From contig JAQOTN010000006.1 of the NCBI GenBank assembly GCA_028554745.1, forward strand, positions 434,001-498,000: DNA of 64,000 bases. The letters are read 5' to 3'. Source of the stretch: Blastocrithidia nonstop. Taxonomy: Eukaryota > Euglenozoa > Kinetoplastea > Trypanosomatida > Trypanosomatidae. Positions 38,401 to 50,569 of the stretch are shown in pieces (position 1 is the stretch's first letter; every line of letters starts with the position of its first letter). The position numbers were made by a program, and so were the translations under genes. The notes below the pieces were generated by a model. The model was not told the origin of the DNA and ran no database searches. It was given only the letters and a program-made list of their open reading frames with translations.

Positions 38401-41400
38401 GCTAACAGCTACAGTCCATACAAGTAAAGCTGCACACACTCATGTTGCATTTATTACAACTTGTGCAATAGTCGTCTGATTTAGGATGCCTGCATCTACG
38501 ATTGCAGCGTGGACGACGTGGCACTCTCGCCAATGGCTACTTTGATGTGCAAGGCACAGGTCTGCACCATGTTCATCATGGACTACCACTGACCAATAAT
38601 CACCTATACCAACAGTGCAGCATGCAGTTCTACCGTTTAGGAACTATAATCACTACGTACATCATCAATAGAGAAGGCGGACATGCTTTACACAAATCCA
38701 TAACACACCGAGGTGTGAATGAATGGCAAGAGCAACGTGCGCAAGAGTGATGTGGTTTGGGTAATAATCTGCTACACCGTGTCAATGGAGCGAGAGCGTA
38801 ACGATTGAATTGCACGAATGGGTAATGCACTAGTTAAATTTTATGTTTGCCCGTTGCTATTAGCCTTGTACGCTGCAGCATTCATCAACAGACCAGTGTT
38901 ACCTTGATCATATAAAATGGGTATAAAGCGAAGTAATGGTACGGTGTGTACAGAATTGGTGGGCAAGACGCCAGCAGCGGTGGCCTGAGTTTGCAAACGA
39001 TTACTTCGGTTATCATTTTTGATGTTATTGACTGACAATTACTAGTCATACTATAATTGTCCTAGTTGTTGTAATTGTCTTTGCTTCTACAACACTGATG
39101 ATGATGATAATACAGGTTACTATGATGTTGCTGCATGTGTACTTTTCAGTTAATATAAATTTTGCGACGTGTTGCCTAGTATGGGTGTAAGAGCCGGTCC
39201 ATGTAAGATGTGATCCATGACACTTTTAGGAGATGGGTAGTAGTCGTATAACCCAGCGTGAATCGCACTTGCTATACCACTTCAGTACGCCGTTAATGTG
39301 GTTTAGCAGCTTTGTAGTATATTGGCCCATAATCGCAGCATAAAAGTAGATAACATGTTACCTTGACTCAACACCGCTTCTTCATTTTCAGCCTGCTCCA
39401 TCAATTGTAACAGTAACGAACGACTGTGCATGTACATTTGCACACAGCTGCACTCAAACACTTTCCGCATACGTGTGTTGCCTATCTCACACGTTAAGTA
39501 TAGTGGAGGAAAATGAGAGAAGTGTTTATTGCTGTTCGTTTTGTTAATAGTACCATGTTATGTGAATTTTGAAGCATTTATCTCTACTAATGATGATCAT
39601 GATGTTGATGGTATTGTACTGGACAAGATAGGGTATGATGTCAGTGGTATGGGTATACTCACATGATAAGCCTTTAGTAGTTACCGACTTCGTTACTAGC
39701 GTTAATGCATGGCTGCAATTCTCTGTTGCCGTTTACTACGATATTTGTTTATTTTATTATTACTACTACTATCACTACTGTTAAAATTATTGTCAGTGTG
39801 ACTGTTTATTGCCTTGAGTAAATCACTCTAATTCTGCCACGACTACTGCATTTCTAGTTGCTGTTGTTGACTCTGTTGTTGTTGTTGTAATGGTGGTGCA
39901 GGTAAAAGCAACAATTTTGAATGTGGTGTATTCAAGTTTTGTTTATGGACAGAAGCAGTATTGATAATAGGAGGCTTCATAACAAATGAGTTTTACGTAT
40001 TACCCAGCATTCCATCTCACAGTAACTATGATGCACGTGGTTGCTGATCGTTCATGTCAAGCTGTTTGTCTCGTTTAAGTTATGATGACGTATTGGGCAC
40101 ATGAATGTGTTTATTAGTAGTATTAGTTGTGTTGTTATTATTCTTTTCATTATCATCACTACTAGAACTAGAAGTAGAACTAGCAGTGCTGCTATTATCA
40201 TCATCATCATCATCATCTTCATTATTATTATTTTCATTTTTTTGTAAATCATTTTTATTAATATCCTTTTCATCGTCTTGATGTTACTATAATAGTTATT
40301 ATTACTCCTACAAGTAGTCAAAGTGCAAGAGCACACTACCATGACTACGACGAATCTTAACAAACCAATCTTCTGCTTCATTGACAATTTACGATGTTAT
40401 TCATCGCATCATGAAATCGTGCTGCTTGCGAATGAGGGCAATGTAATACTCTGCAGGTTGCATTGGTCGTGTGTTGGTTCAATTGGCATCTAATTCTTTG
40501 TGTTTTCTTGTATTATTATAATTATCCTATTTATCATTATCACCATCAACATCATCATATTTGTATTTGTAGTAGTAGTCATCATCGTATAAGCTATCCA
40601 TGCTATTCCCAAAATAATCATCATCATCACCATTATCTTCTTCGTTTTCTTTGTTATCGTCGTCACTGTTTACATTTGCATTAGCCTTTTTACCTTGTAG
40701 TTGCTACGTTTTCATCTTTTTGTTGTGATCACTCTACTGCAGTCATGTATGTTGTGTCGAAGAAGTCGTCGAGTTCATCTGCGTCGTATGAGACAAGTTA
40801 GCGTCCTAGGTAGACGACGGAGGATTGGTGTACAGATCACTCAGCAAACCCTTTTCCGAATTACGATCTGGTAATTCCTCACTTGTCATTTTCGCATTGC
40901 CACTTGCTGTATCGCTATTTCGTCGTGGCTTATCACTGCCCTATTCATTAGACTCATTGCCACTAGTGTGTTGTTGAGTTTGCATCTTTAGTGCCCACAG
41001 TGACGGTAGCACGACGTTATCTTGACGAGAGTACAAACTTACATCGGGTAATGCCTGTGCTTTACGTAATCGCTAGTGTAGTGTGAAGCACACATGACGT
41101 AGCTTGACACTCGCCAGTGTGAAGTCCATCATGGCCGAGAGTAAATCCTCTATGCGTACCGTGTCGGTGGCACTCACGTGCTGAAGTGCGTAAGCGCTGC
41201 GTTCAATCAAATAGAGTGTACTTTTCAGTAATGCAGAGGCGTAGTAGTACAAGAATAAATCACGAGAGTGTCGTTTCATGATAGATTGCATTCTTCGTGC
41301 CACCCGTTCACGCTACGCCTGTCGTTGCTCCTGTTGATTCTGCTGCTGCTCATGTGAAACAAAGGATGATTTACTGTTATCATCATCATTATTACTTTTA

Positions 41401-41624
41401 TAATTTTTACCTTTAGCGTTACTATTATGAGACTTACGATGTGCAGAGTTTTGTGTCCTTTGTGAAGATAACGAAGAGTGCGTCTGGTTGACATCATGTT
41501 TATGCGAGTTACTCTTACTTGTAGCCGCCGATGCGTTAACGACATTTTTATGTTACTACTTGCCCTTTTTTCCGTCTTTATCATTATTACTACTACTGTC
41601 ATCCTCGCTACTATTTGCTTCACT

Positions 41625-41664
<40 letters not shown>

Positions 41665-42875
41665 ATATCTTTGTCGTTAAAGTGTACATGTCCAGTACGA
41701 TTGTGCAATGTGTGTTTATTTAAGATTTTCTGACCTACTTTGTTGCTATTAATTGAAGCTTGACCTGTTTGACTATTTGCATCTTCATCTTCGTCCGAAT
41801 CATTTTACTGAAACTAGTGCGCGTCATATTATTCATTCTCACCAATCAGTTTGCCTGTTTCAATGTTGTAGTTTTATTCAATGTACCGCAATGCACGTCG
41901 CAGTGCCATGACCGCCCCTTCGTAGTTATTGTACAACTCTTCTTCATTGTGTTGCACCTATGCATCACGAAATCGAACTAGTGGGGTACCGTATCAGTAA
42001 AAAATCTACTCATCCTCGTGAATGACATATCGTGAGTGATCACTGTCATCTCATGAGTCATTATTATTATTATTACTACCTAAATTATTATTATTTTTGT
42101 TGTTATTGCTATCATAGTAGTATACCTACTACAACAACCCTTGAGTAGGACGACGTGATGAGGCTAAACGTTTTGATCTTCGATTCTGCTCGTTTCGTGT
42201 GTTGGTAAATTAGGCATCGGTGCTGTTGCGCATTTCATGTTTGTTGTGTGTTCGCTACACCGCCACACGAACACTCGCACACTTGTACAAGATGCCAGGA
42301 ATACTCAAGACCGATGCCATTTTTTACAAGAGTTGCTGTGTCGCACGTTGCTTCTGTACATTGTCGTACAACTTTAACAACGGCTGCAGCATTTATCTAC
42401 CGTTTTACTTTGTCTGCTTGAATGTGTTGCGAATCTGCTCTAACGCAACACCCGTAAACAACTATGCATCGGAGTTGTAGACGGCACTAATGGCATCTTT
42501 GGAGTTTATAAACACCGCCAGATTGTCTTTGATGAGTTGTTTCATATTTTCACTACTTTACTGTTTTGCGGTTGACACCTCACACAACAACTGGGTGCCG
42601 TCAAGGGCACTATGGGATGCACCTTGTAGTGTGTGCTGAATGTACGCCTTGGCGTCAAAATTACGACAATTCAAGTCTAATTATGATCTATCATTAGCAC
42701 TGGCAAGATTATCTACAGGATTACTATTTATTTGATCGTTATTTGTCACAACGGCTGTTGCAGCAGCATTAGTGGTGGTAGTAGTATTATTAACGTTATT
42801 TATGTTTGTTATACTTTACGCTGCCACACCAATGGTAGTTAATGGCGGTGATGGTGGTGCAGATGTCGATGTCAT
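35424..42875 (-). CDS. exocyst component Sec5-like (EXOC2), 2483 aa
   Basis: Very large protein, probably the exocyst subunit Sec5, which tethers secretory vesicles to the plasma membrane (flagellar pocket in trypanosomatids). The N-terminal domain has NFDAKAYIQHTLQGASHSAL at residue 72, then MKQLIKDNLAVFINSKDAIS and MLQPLLKLYDNVQKQRATQQ leading to SIPGILYKC, the Sec5 N-terminal pattern. Helical segments typical of the CATCHR fold recur (KRHSRDLFLYYYASALLKST; RMRKVFECSCVQMYMHSRSL; FAGLDHRIRARLSRDYVSTN). They are separated by long Asn, Asp, Gln and Glu runs, including 13 GAT codons at 41625-41663, which explain a length more than twice that of Sec5 elsewhere. One frame of 2484 codons without a break contains UAG, UAA and UGA. 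An Arg-rich end RTNRFRRKNVV precedes the stop. A split into two genes is possible but no boundary is visible. Confidence 0.7.
41625..41663 (-). repeat. (GAT)13 coding trinucleotide repeat
   Basis: Encodes 13 consecutive Asp in the Sec5-like protein. Confidence 0.95.
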
Positions 42876-43781
42876 AATTGACGCTAATATTTTGATAAAT
42901 GATATATTCTATAATAAATAAATCTATAATATAAAAGCGATTGACAACAATAGCAGATGGCATTGAAAACAAAGTGAGAATATATAATATTTAAAATGAT
43001 TAATTATAATGACACGTAACGAAAGCGTATTTTGTATATTAGCATTATTCGTAACACCCAGAATATTATGCAAACGATTTTAGATTATTATAACATATCA
43101 ATCAATCAAACACGCAAAACAATATTTATAAACATGTAATATCTGTTAGACTTGTTCCTAAAGCCATTAACAAGTATCATGCCAATCTTCTTCTTCTTTC
43201 GACATCAATGTTTATTGAAGGAAAAAAAAAATTTTGTTCACTGCAAGACCGCAAAATTATCTCCTCTTTTGAAATAAGCGAAAGTAATTATTTCAGTGTA
43301 TTTGTGTTACATTTATACGATATCTTATACACCTTCACTTGCATATTATGCAATTCATTACAAACTAAAATCTTTTTGATTAGTCATCGCAGTACTAGAA
43401 GTAAGTGTAACAGAACAAAAAAATAAATAGTTTATGAAAAGTTTATATATAATAAAAGCATATATCATTGTCTTTTATTAATGCTTCCGCATGACAAATA
43501 GGCAACAAAAATAGAAAAAAGCAGCGTTTATATAAGATTTGTTTGTATGTCGTTATACAATTGTGTATAGTTTTTTTTCTCAGGTTCGCTAAAAGAAACA
43601 CGAGCGTTTGCATAAAAACCTACAAACTTGTAAAATACAAAAATAATGTAAACTTTTTTTTGAAAATAACAAATAATGTTTGACAAAAAGGTAGTCATAT
43701 TTTTTGTTTGTTTTACAGAAAAATAAATTAAATCAGTAATCGGTTATTCTTTTTTATTTTTTAACCACTCTATTTAAACCT
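42876..43781. other. AT-rich intergenic spacer
   Basis: Between the sorting nexin and Sec5-like genes. A weak plus-strand frame at 43208-43426 is not supported as a gene. Confidence 0.6.
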
Positions 43782-45424
43782 TTAATAATTACTTACTATA
43801 CTATTGTACTACCCACCAATTTGTGCTCCTGAAACAATACCACTCGTAGCATTATTAGTGTAGTTGTTGTTGATATTATTGTTATCATTACCATTGTTAT
43901 TATTATATTGTGCAAATGCAGGAGCGTGAATGGTAGAATAGAAAGGTGAGTGCGATATTGTTTCGTACACCTTATTTGCACACTACGATGATGGCTGAAC
44001 GATTTGTGTCAATAACAAGTTTTTCATTCGAATTGTGTAGAATTTTTGATATCGACTTGTGTAATCTGTCTTCAGTCCCTTGCTAACTGACTCCGCAAAG
44101 TTTGCAGACTACGTGAAAAATGTGTCGCGCACATCATACGAGTGCGAAAGTGACAGCGACTGGAACAGACACAACACATAATCCATCGCATCTAACGCGG
44201 ATGATATCAAGTTACACTCATAGTTTAATCGCAAACACACGTTGAGGTATTTGCCATCAGAAAACTCTCGTTCTTTAGCGGCACTCTCGTCAAGAGCTAA
44301 TACGACCAAATGAAAGTTTTCACTTTCTTTACTCAGACATTCACTCTACTTCAGCGTAGACGCATACTCTTCAATTGACTAGGATACTTTACTCAGTGAC
44401 TTGTTCTGTGCAACAAGCGCGCTCAGTAAGTTTTCAAATGTTTTAGCAGTTTTCTTCAGCGCCACACGACGAGCCTCCAGCTGCTCCATCGTTTTGATTC
44501 AGTATGCGGTGTGTTATTGCAGAGACGGTGGTAGCATACCAAAGTTATACGCCTGAGGGTTGACTACTTCATGATCTGTGCTGCTACTATTAACAGTATT
44601 AGTTTCACCAATTCGGTTGCCATAGTTACCCGCACCGGCCATGGCGTTCGTGCTGGTGTAATTGGTAGACGAAGAGGAGCGAAACAGGTTAGCGACGGAG
44701 CGAATGAGTTTCGTGGAAGTAGAGGTGATCATATTAGCCGTGTCATTGGCAAAGCTACGGTGTCGTTGACTGTGTTCAATAAATGGTGCGTTAACGGTTC
44801 GAAATGCCCGTAATGTGGCTCGCATACGCAGCAGCGTGCTTGTCTCAAAGCTGTCACGTGGGTCAAGAAAAAAGGGTGCGGTTCACTACGAGAAGAACAT
44901 TACCGCAGGCATGGCGGCAATTTCTTTAAGGAAAAACTGTAAGTTGAACCGCTGAATCGCGATCGCGTCTCCGGCGTTCAAGAACGTTTACAAATCACGC
45001 ACACTGTTCTTCGCGGGCAGTGGAGGAATGATGAGTGTTGGAAACTGGAAAACCAGCAGTTATCGTAGATCTACCACCTCACTGTACCGACGCTACACCA
45101 TGGCACATGTACCACGAGTCCAGTCATTTCGTTTAACACCCGTGCTGAGTCCACGTAAATGTGGGGCAGATGCAGGCAACTCTGGGATGCTAATCGTGGC
45201 ATCATTGTCCATGAGTATTTCCGTGTAAATCGGGAAGTAGGTAATTGGTCGTAGCACCTGTTTACCTTTAAACGCGACATCGACACGAAACTTAGCAAGC
45301 ACCTGTCGTTCCTCGCTGGACGGGTATAGCGAGGTGGAAACAGATACGTTTAGCACATTACTTCCACCTGTCGAAGGTATATTGGTATTTATACTACTAT
45401 TATTATTACTTTGATTACTACTAC

Positions 45425-45458
<34 letters not shown>

Positions 45459-45656
45459 CTTATCGTAGCCTATCACCGTATCTACTCGTGCCTAATTTAC
45501 GGCAGATTTATCAGCAAATGGTGTTGCTGTTGCGTTGGTTGTCGCTGTCGTTGTCGTCGGTTGCAGGAAAGACGGAGGAGGCTGTGTTTGTCCTGGAGCT
45601 ACTACTCCTGCTCCTGTGGATGCACCTTCGTCGAATGGATTATTTGACGTCAGCAT
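43782..45656 (-). CDS. PX-BAR sorting nexin
   Basis: Sorting nexin of 624 aa. A PX domain at about residues 92-260 contains VERRYSEVVDLRELL with Glu188 by UAG, the phosphoinositide-binding RRYS pattern, then FPTLIIPPLPAK and FLNAGDAIAIQRFNLQFFLK, the PPLP loop and following helices. A BAR-like helical region (about 350-560; TMEQLEARRVALKKTAKTFE, then ECLSKESENFHLVVLALDES) fits Vps5/Vps17- or SNX-type membrane-curving nexins on endosomes. The N-terminus has an NPF-like NNPFDEG and an Asn run, and the C-terminus is Asn-rich. UAG, UAA and UGA occur internally. Start MLTSNNPF; stop UAA after YNSIVSNY. Retromer association is inferred. Confidence 0.85.
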
Positions 45657-46146
45657 TATCAAGCCAGTAAATTACACGTTTGTTTGCTTGTTTTTTTTTC
45701 AAAAATATTGATAACAAAAGTCAGTCTCTATCGCTAAAAAAAAATATATTAAATAAAAATAAATTGGATTTGACAAAACTAGCAAAATTACCTTTTTTGG
45801 TGCAATCACTAAACTTTTTTAATTAATTTATACAATAATGTATTAGTTGCAAAAATATTTATATTATAAGAACTTTCAAGTCTTTGCATTTGCAAATATT
45901 GTATCATCAACGATGATACAGCAATAAAATGTTAATGTCATATTAAAACTAGCTTATCAGAAGAAAAACATAATAATTTTAAAAAATATTTTTTCTTTGG
46001 TAATTCTGACTAATTTACATATACGTAAACACTTTTGCGTAATTCAAGAAAGAAGAGAATAGTACATCGAAAAAAATAAAAAGAATAAAACATCTTATAC
46101 AAAAAATATGACACTTATATATTAGTGTAAATTGTAATTAGCTGCA
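45657..46146. other. AT-rich intergenic spacer
   Basis: Between the CCDC96-like and sorting nexin genes; includes a short perfect inverted repeat of ATCATCAACG type near 45902-45918; otherwise nothing. Confidence 0.55.
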
Positions 46147-47898
46147 TTACTATGGGTATTCACTTAGTTCACGTTGCAGATTTAATATTTGTGGACGTCG
46201 TTTGTTTATTTCTTGCATGAGTACTCGGTGCCTTTCTGTAAGTTGAACTACCAATTCCCGTGCACGTTTGATCTCTCCTTTGCGCTGCTCATAATCCTTC
46301 AACAAATCTTGTGAGCCAATCAACGGCATCTTGTCACGTAACTATTTGTTTTGTCGGTTGTAATGATCTCGCTGCTTTTTCAGCTGAGCAAGCTGGTCGC
46401 GCATCGCATTTACCTCGCTCTCTGTCGCCTGCAAATCCTGCTACACTACCTCGTTTTCACCTTTGATGTATGATAATTTTTACTTTACGTGTGATAGCAC
46501 GTGTAAGGTGGTGTTGACTTTTCGCGTTAGCTTGCCTAAATCTTCATTTCGCTCCTCGATCTTGTCATGTAAATTGTTGCTCTCAATCTTGAGCTGTTAG
46601 AAGTCTATTAAGAACATACCATTGTCTACACCATTATCACCATTATTATCACCATCATCATCCTCGTCGTCGTCATCACTAATTTCATCACCGCTATCGT
46701 CCTCTTCATTATTATTATCATCATCATGATGAGCAGCAACGTTACTTCTTTTAGCGTTATGATCGTTGCCACTTACAACATTATTTGCTTTTTTATCTGC
46801 ATTAATTTTATCGTCATCTGCATCTGCATTGTCATTGTACGCATCATCTTCGTTATTTTCGTCTAGTATGCTATCATTGCCCTTCTTGTTCTTTCCCTTC
46901 TTGTTTGACATCATTCGTTGTGTGATACTTGATAGTTTGTTTTTGAGCACGATCAGGTTAATACGTGCACGTCGTATTTATTCACGAATTCGTTCTTACT
47001 CTTCCAAAAACGCTTTGACCTACTCAAGTGGCAAATGCTGGTTGTTACTGTGAATAAAAGTACCACGTGCGGCGAGTGATGCTATGTAGCTAATAAATTT
47101 TCTCTCCTATTGCGTGGTGTGGTCAATAATGGGCTGTACATCTTGTCTACGACGCTCAAACTAATCCTCCTGCCTCTATCGTCGCTCCTCTAACTTTTAC
47201 TTCTCAAGCCCAAGCTAGCGTAATACACTTCAGTACTCTTTCTACAGTTATGGTGTGGTAAGCAGCAGGTGTGCATCCCCGTCACCGCCTCCGTCTTCAC
47301 CTTTGCGTTGGCGTTGATCGTTATAGTATTTGGCTAGTATTCGCTGGTATTGCGCGTTTTCTGCCACGCTCGCCTCACGCTAGGCAAGCAGTGCACGATA
47401 CTGTTCTAACAGCAGTGCCTTACTGCCGCTCACTACCACGTTACCACTTTGCTCATTAGCGTACTCGTTAGCAAGCTGCAATGGGCATACTCTACCGACA
47501 TTATCATTTACAGCAAAATTATTAGTTACTTCATCTGAAGCAAACCCATCAGCACCGGTTGTGTTTAGTTCTGACATATTTCCAGTTTGTGCGAGTGATA
47601 ACTTGCCATCATCTACTTTCATGGAGGTTTCACCAAGTCGTAAAGTAAAGCGTGTGTGTGTGAGTGGGGTATGCAAGGTAGAGCTGCGAAGTTGAAGCAT
47701 CTCCTTCTGCTGCTCTTTCAATCGTCGTAATTCGGCTTCAGCAGCAGCAACTTATGTGGCATGTTGCGCTGTTTCTTCAGCCGCAGTTATTTAGGCTTCA
47801 TGTAAGACATGGGCCTTTCATGCACGCTGAATCGCCTCTGCTGCTTTGCTCTGACGAGAAAACTAAATAACCCTTGTTGCCTCGTCGTCGTTGTACAT
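46147..47898 (-). CDS. axonemal coiled-coil protein, CCDC96/CFAP184-like
   Basis: Coiled-coil protein of 583 aa. Near the N-terminus is an IQ-like motif AAEAIQRAWKAH (calmodulin-type binding, inferred). The C-terminal half from residue 432 reads DFEQLKIESNNLHDKIEERN, then TTLHVLSHVKEKLSYIKGEN and LLKDYEQRKGEIKRARELV, the hallmark of the CCDC113/CCDC96 family, which forms part of ciliary axoneme regulatory complexes. Glu434 in FEQLK is UAA. Before it is an acidic Asp/Asn-rich insert (about residues 340-425). The gene ends UAG-UAA: the UAG is read as the last Glu and UAA 46147-46149 as stop. The start is the ATG of MYNDDE. A flagellar role fits a trypanosomatid but is inferred. Confidence 0.82.
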
Positions 47899-48154
47899 TT
47901 TTCTTCGTGCAATAAATACTAACCTTTCAAAATAAGAGAAAAGAAAAAAAAAGTATAAATAAGTATAAACGAGAATATATGTATGATAGACTAATTATTG
48001 ATGATATTAATTATAAAAATAAAAGTATATAATTTATAGTATGCAGATAATACAATATATAAAATGTACATAAAAGCAGTTGCTGCAATCTGAATAGGCG
48101 CATATATACATATTTACTATTGTAGACATTCAATCAACTACAAGTTTACAGAAG

Positions 48155-48185
<31 letters not shown>

Positions 48186-48426
48186 AAATATGTAATGTAC
48201 TATAATATAAAATTGTACATTATACGCAAAAGACCACATTTCACCCTATAACCTATAGTAGCTTTAAGCTGGTGATAATTTAATAAAATTTACATAGTAC
48301 AAAAAATATATATAAATTTTTTTGATATATTACCAACAATATTGTCTAACTTTATACAGAAACAACCAAAAAAAAGGTAAATATTGGCTGATAAACTAAT
48401 GTTGTGAAACCTATTTAAATGCTACA
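47899..48426. other. AT-rich intergenic spacer
   Basis: Contains an (ACA)n repeat at 48155-48184; no gene recognised. Confidence 0.65.
48155..48184. repeat. (CAA)n microsatellite
   Basis: About ten CAA units in the spacer upstream of the CCDC96-like gene. Confidence 0.95.
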
Positions 48427-49179
48427 TTACAACTCTTCGCTTGAGCTCGACACGTCGCTGATGGATGATAACTATGAGTGAGTATAATTACGCGGCACTG
48501 CTAAAGTTTCTAACTCATTAACATTACTAACAACTATCATTTCATGTTCTTGGGAATCATCATCATCGTCGTCAATGTCGCCTTCTTAAGATTAAAATGG
48601 CATCTGCAAATCAAACTGATTTCCGGTAACATTCTTATTACTATAAGCGTTGACAATTTTCTCTACAGCCTCAGCACTAGTTCCTTCATATCAATTTGTC
48701 TACACTGCCTACGCCATAAAGTTTGAGTTATCACCGTCTTATCTAACATAGTGTATCAATATTTATTTCTTACGATTTTATGCTGCACTTTTGGCTGCCA
48801 CCTCAGCAGCCACTTTACGTTCTTGTCGTTACAGTTTAATTAGTGTATGTGACTTTAGTGGAAGCAGTTTAGGTTTGCATAAGGCAAATTGTAAATTTTT
48901 GTGCTACGCATACACCGGTAAGCGGTACGGAAGCACCTAGGTAGGAGCATTGCTATTGGCACCGACCACATTTGTTTTTGTTTTCTTTGTCCTTTTCTTA
49001 TTATTACTCCGTAACGTTGTTGTTGTTATTGTTGTCGCTGTTGTTGGTGTCGTCAACACTGTTGCCGCATCTGATGTTGTATCATTCATATTCTTGAAAA
49101 AATCACTGTACCATTCACTTTTGTCTTATCATGACCTTGTTACAGTTGTTGCCCTATCTGAATTTGTTTCACTTGACAT
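48427..49179 (-). CDS. hypothetical protein, 250 aa, acidic C-terminus
   Basis: Not recognised. A continuous frame of 251 codons between the thioredoxin-fold gene and the CCDC96-like gene. It has EWYSDFFKNMND near the N-terminus, a Thr-rich stretch, a basic patch NNKKRTKKTKT, then a conserved-looking core VLPYRLPVYAEHKNLQFALC with a helix QERKVAAEVAAKSAAENRKK, and an acidic tail with an Asp run, ending SSISDVSSSSEEL. UAG, UAA and UGA codons all occur. Start is the first ATG (MSSETNSD); the stop UAA follows the acidic tail and is followed by AT-rich DNA. No signal peptide or membrane segment is seen. Confidence 0.68.
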
Positions 49180-49963
49180 TGTCTGGAGTAAATTGACAGA
49201 TGTCTTTTGGGAAAAAAAACTACAATTGAAAAAAGCAAGGTGTTTTTTTCAAATAATCTTACACGTGATTGTATGTTATTGCAAAACATACAAAGTTACA
49301 ATTGTAAAGGCAAAAAAATATTAATTTCTCAATTTAATTTTACTGTGTCATCAACCACGACATTATCGATATCTTGCATCTGCACAGTAACTTAAATGCT
49401 TGAACACATTTGCAAAACAAAGAAAAAAGCTGGAAAGAGAATTATATCACGCGTTACGTAAAAAATGCACTGCCGCAGAGATAAAGTTTTACGTTTTTGC
49501 ACCGTATGATAAATATATTAATTATATTTGCAATGATATCATTTATAAATTTGTAAAGAAAAAATAAAATTATTTTTCATATTGTCAAACGTTTTTTATC
49601 AAACATTTTTTATTCTCTGTCAGACTACATAATTATTTTTTGAATACACATAAAAAATAAAAAGAGTGATGCTTTTATTAACTACATCAATAACTTTCTT
49701 TGCTTCTTTTTGCCTACTATCTTCTTTCACAAAGCGTTTTTATCACTGGAAACACAAAACAAACTAATTTAATTTAGCGTATATTTTTTTTTCAGAAATT
49801 AAAATAATTTGTCATCTACATTATCATTAGATTACATATATTTAAATTTAGTATTTCAAGTAGCATGAACTATCTTGTTGAATTAAATTATAAATTTTTC
49901 CTATACTAAACAATTTATTTTTTCATTACAAAAAAAAGGATATTATATTTAAGGTTAATATTA
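49180..49963. other. AT-rich intergenic spacer
   Basis: Between the thioredoxin-fold gene and the 250-aa unknown; A/T tracts only. Confidence 0.65.
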
Positions 49964-50569
49964 TTAAAATAGTGAAATATCGCCATCCATGCCTTCTGCC
50001 TCCTCTTCCTCAACTTCTACCTTTGGCCGTGGGCCATTGCTCTCCAACTCTTCACCGTTCAGCACGTGCAACAGTTGCTTTTCAAAGTTTGACTGATCAA
50101 CTGTAAATGTCTGCAAGAATTGCTGACGCCATTTGATTTGCTTGTCCTTGATGATAAAGCCCATAGGACATGACATGACGGACAAATTGGCCACTGTAGC
50201 ATAAGCTTTGCCAATAGCCTTCTTGTCGTCAAATACAATAAACTGAGGTGACAGACGCAGAGGCTTCTTCGTATTCTCATCAACAATATCCTTTGCAAGA
50301 TATTTTTCGGTCTTCGCCTTATCTGCATCATTGCTAATGGCAATGAAAGTGACCTTGTCTGCATACTTTTCTGACAATTGCGTAAACTCTTCATTACAGA
50401 TATCAGCACCTCGATAGAAAGTGTTGAAAAAGTACAAAACATACACCTTGCCGTCTTCAATGGTGACAGCATGCTCACCCTTTACCAACTCAGCACTGTC
50501 AATAGACGGAGCGTCTTTGTTCAGTGATGCATCATCACTGTAGGTCTTAACGTCAATAATATCGGCCAT
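49964..50569 (-). CDS. thioredoxin-fold (AhpC/TSA-like) protein
   Basis: Protein of 201 aa with a thioredoxin/redoxin fold pattern: VYVLYFFNTFYRGADICNEE (strand, helix with the active-site loop), VTFIAISNDADKAKTEKYL, PQFIVFDDKKAIGKAY, then the cis-Pro-like MSCPMGFIIKDKQIKWR. The usual CxxC or peroxidatic Thr-x-x-Cys is missing; one Cys remains in DICNEE, so classical thiol-disulfide activity is uncertain. The C-terminus is acidic (VEVEEEEAEG). The gene has no in-frame UGA, UAG or UAA, Trp is UGG, and codon choice is less AT-biased than in neighbours, suggesting high expression. Start MADIID; single UAA stop. Confidence 0.8.
   Translation of the reverse strand: MADIIDVKTYSDDASLNKDAPSIDSAELVKGEHAVTIEDGKVYVLYFFNTFYRGADICNEEFTQLSEKYADKVTFIAISNDADKAKTEKYLAKDIVDENTKKPLRLSPQFIVFDDKKAIGKAYATVANLSVMSCPMGFIIKDKQIKWRQQFLQTFTVDQSNFEKQLLHVLNGEELESNGPRPKVEVEEEEAEGMDGDISLF

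Noticed and set aside
41478-41733. Plus-strand frames with Ile or Ser runs opposite the Sec5-like gene
   Set aside because: They are the antisense reading of the GAT repeat and its surroundings; the minus strand is clearly coding.
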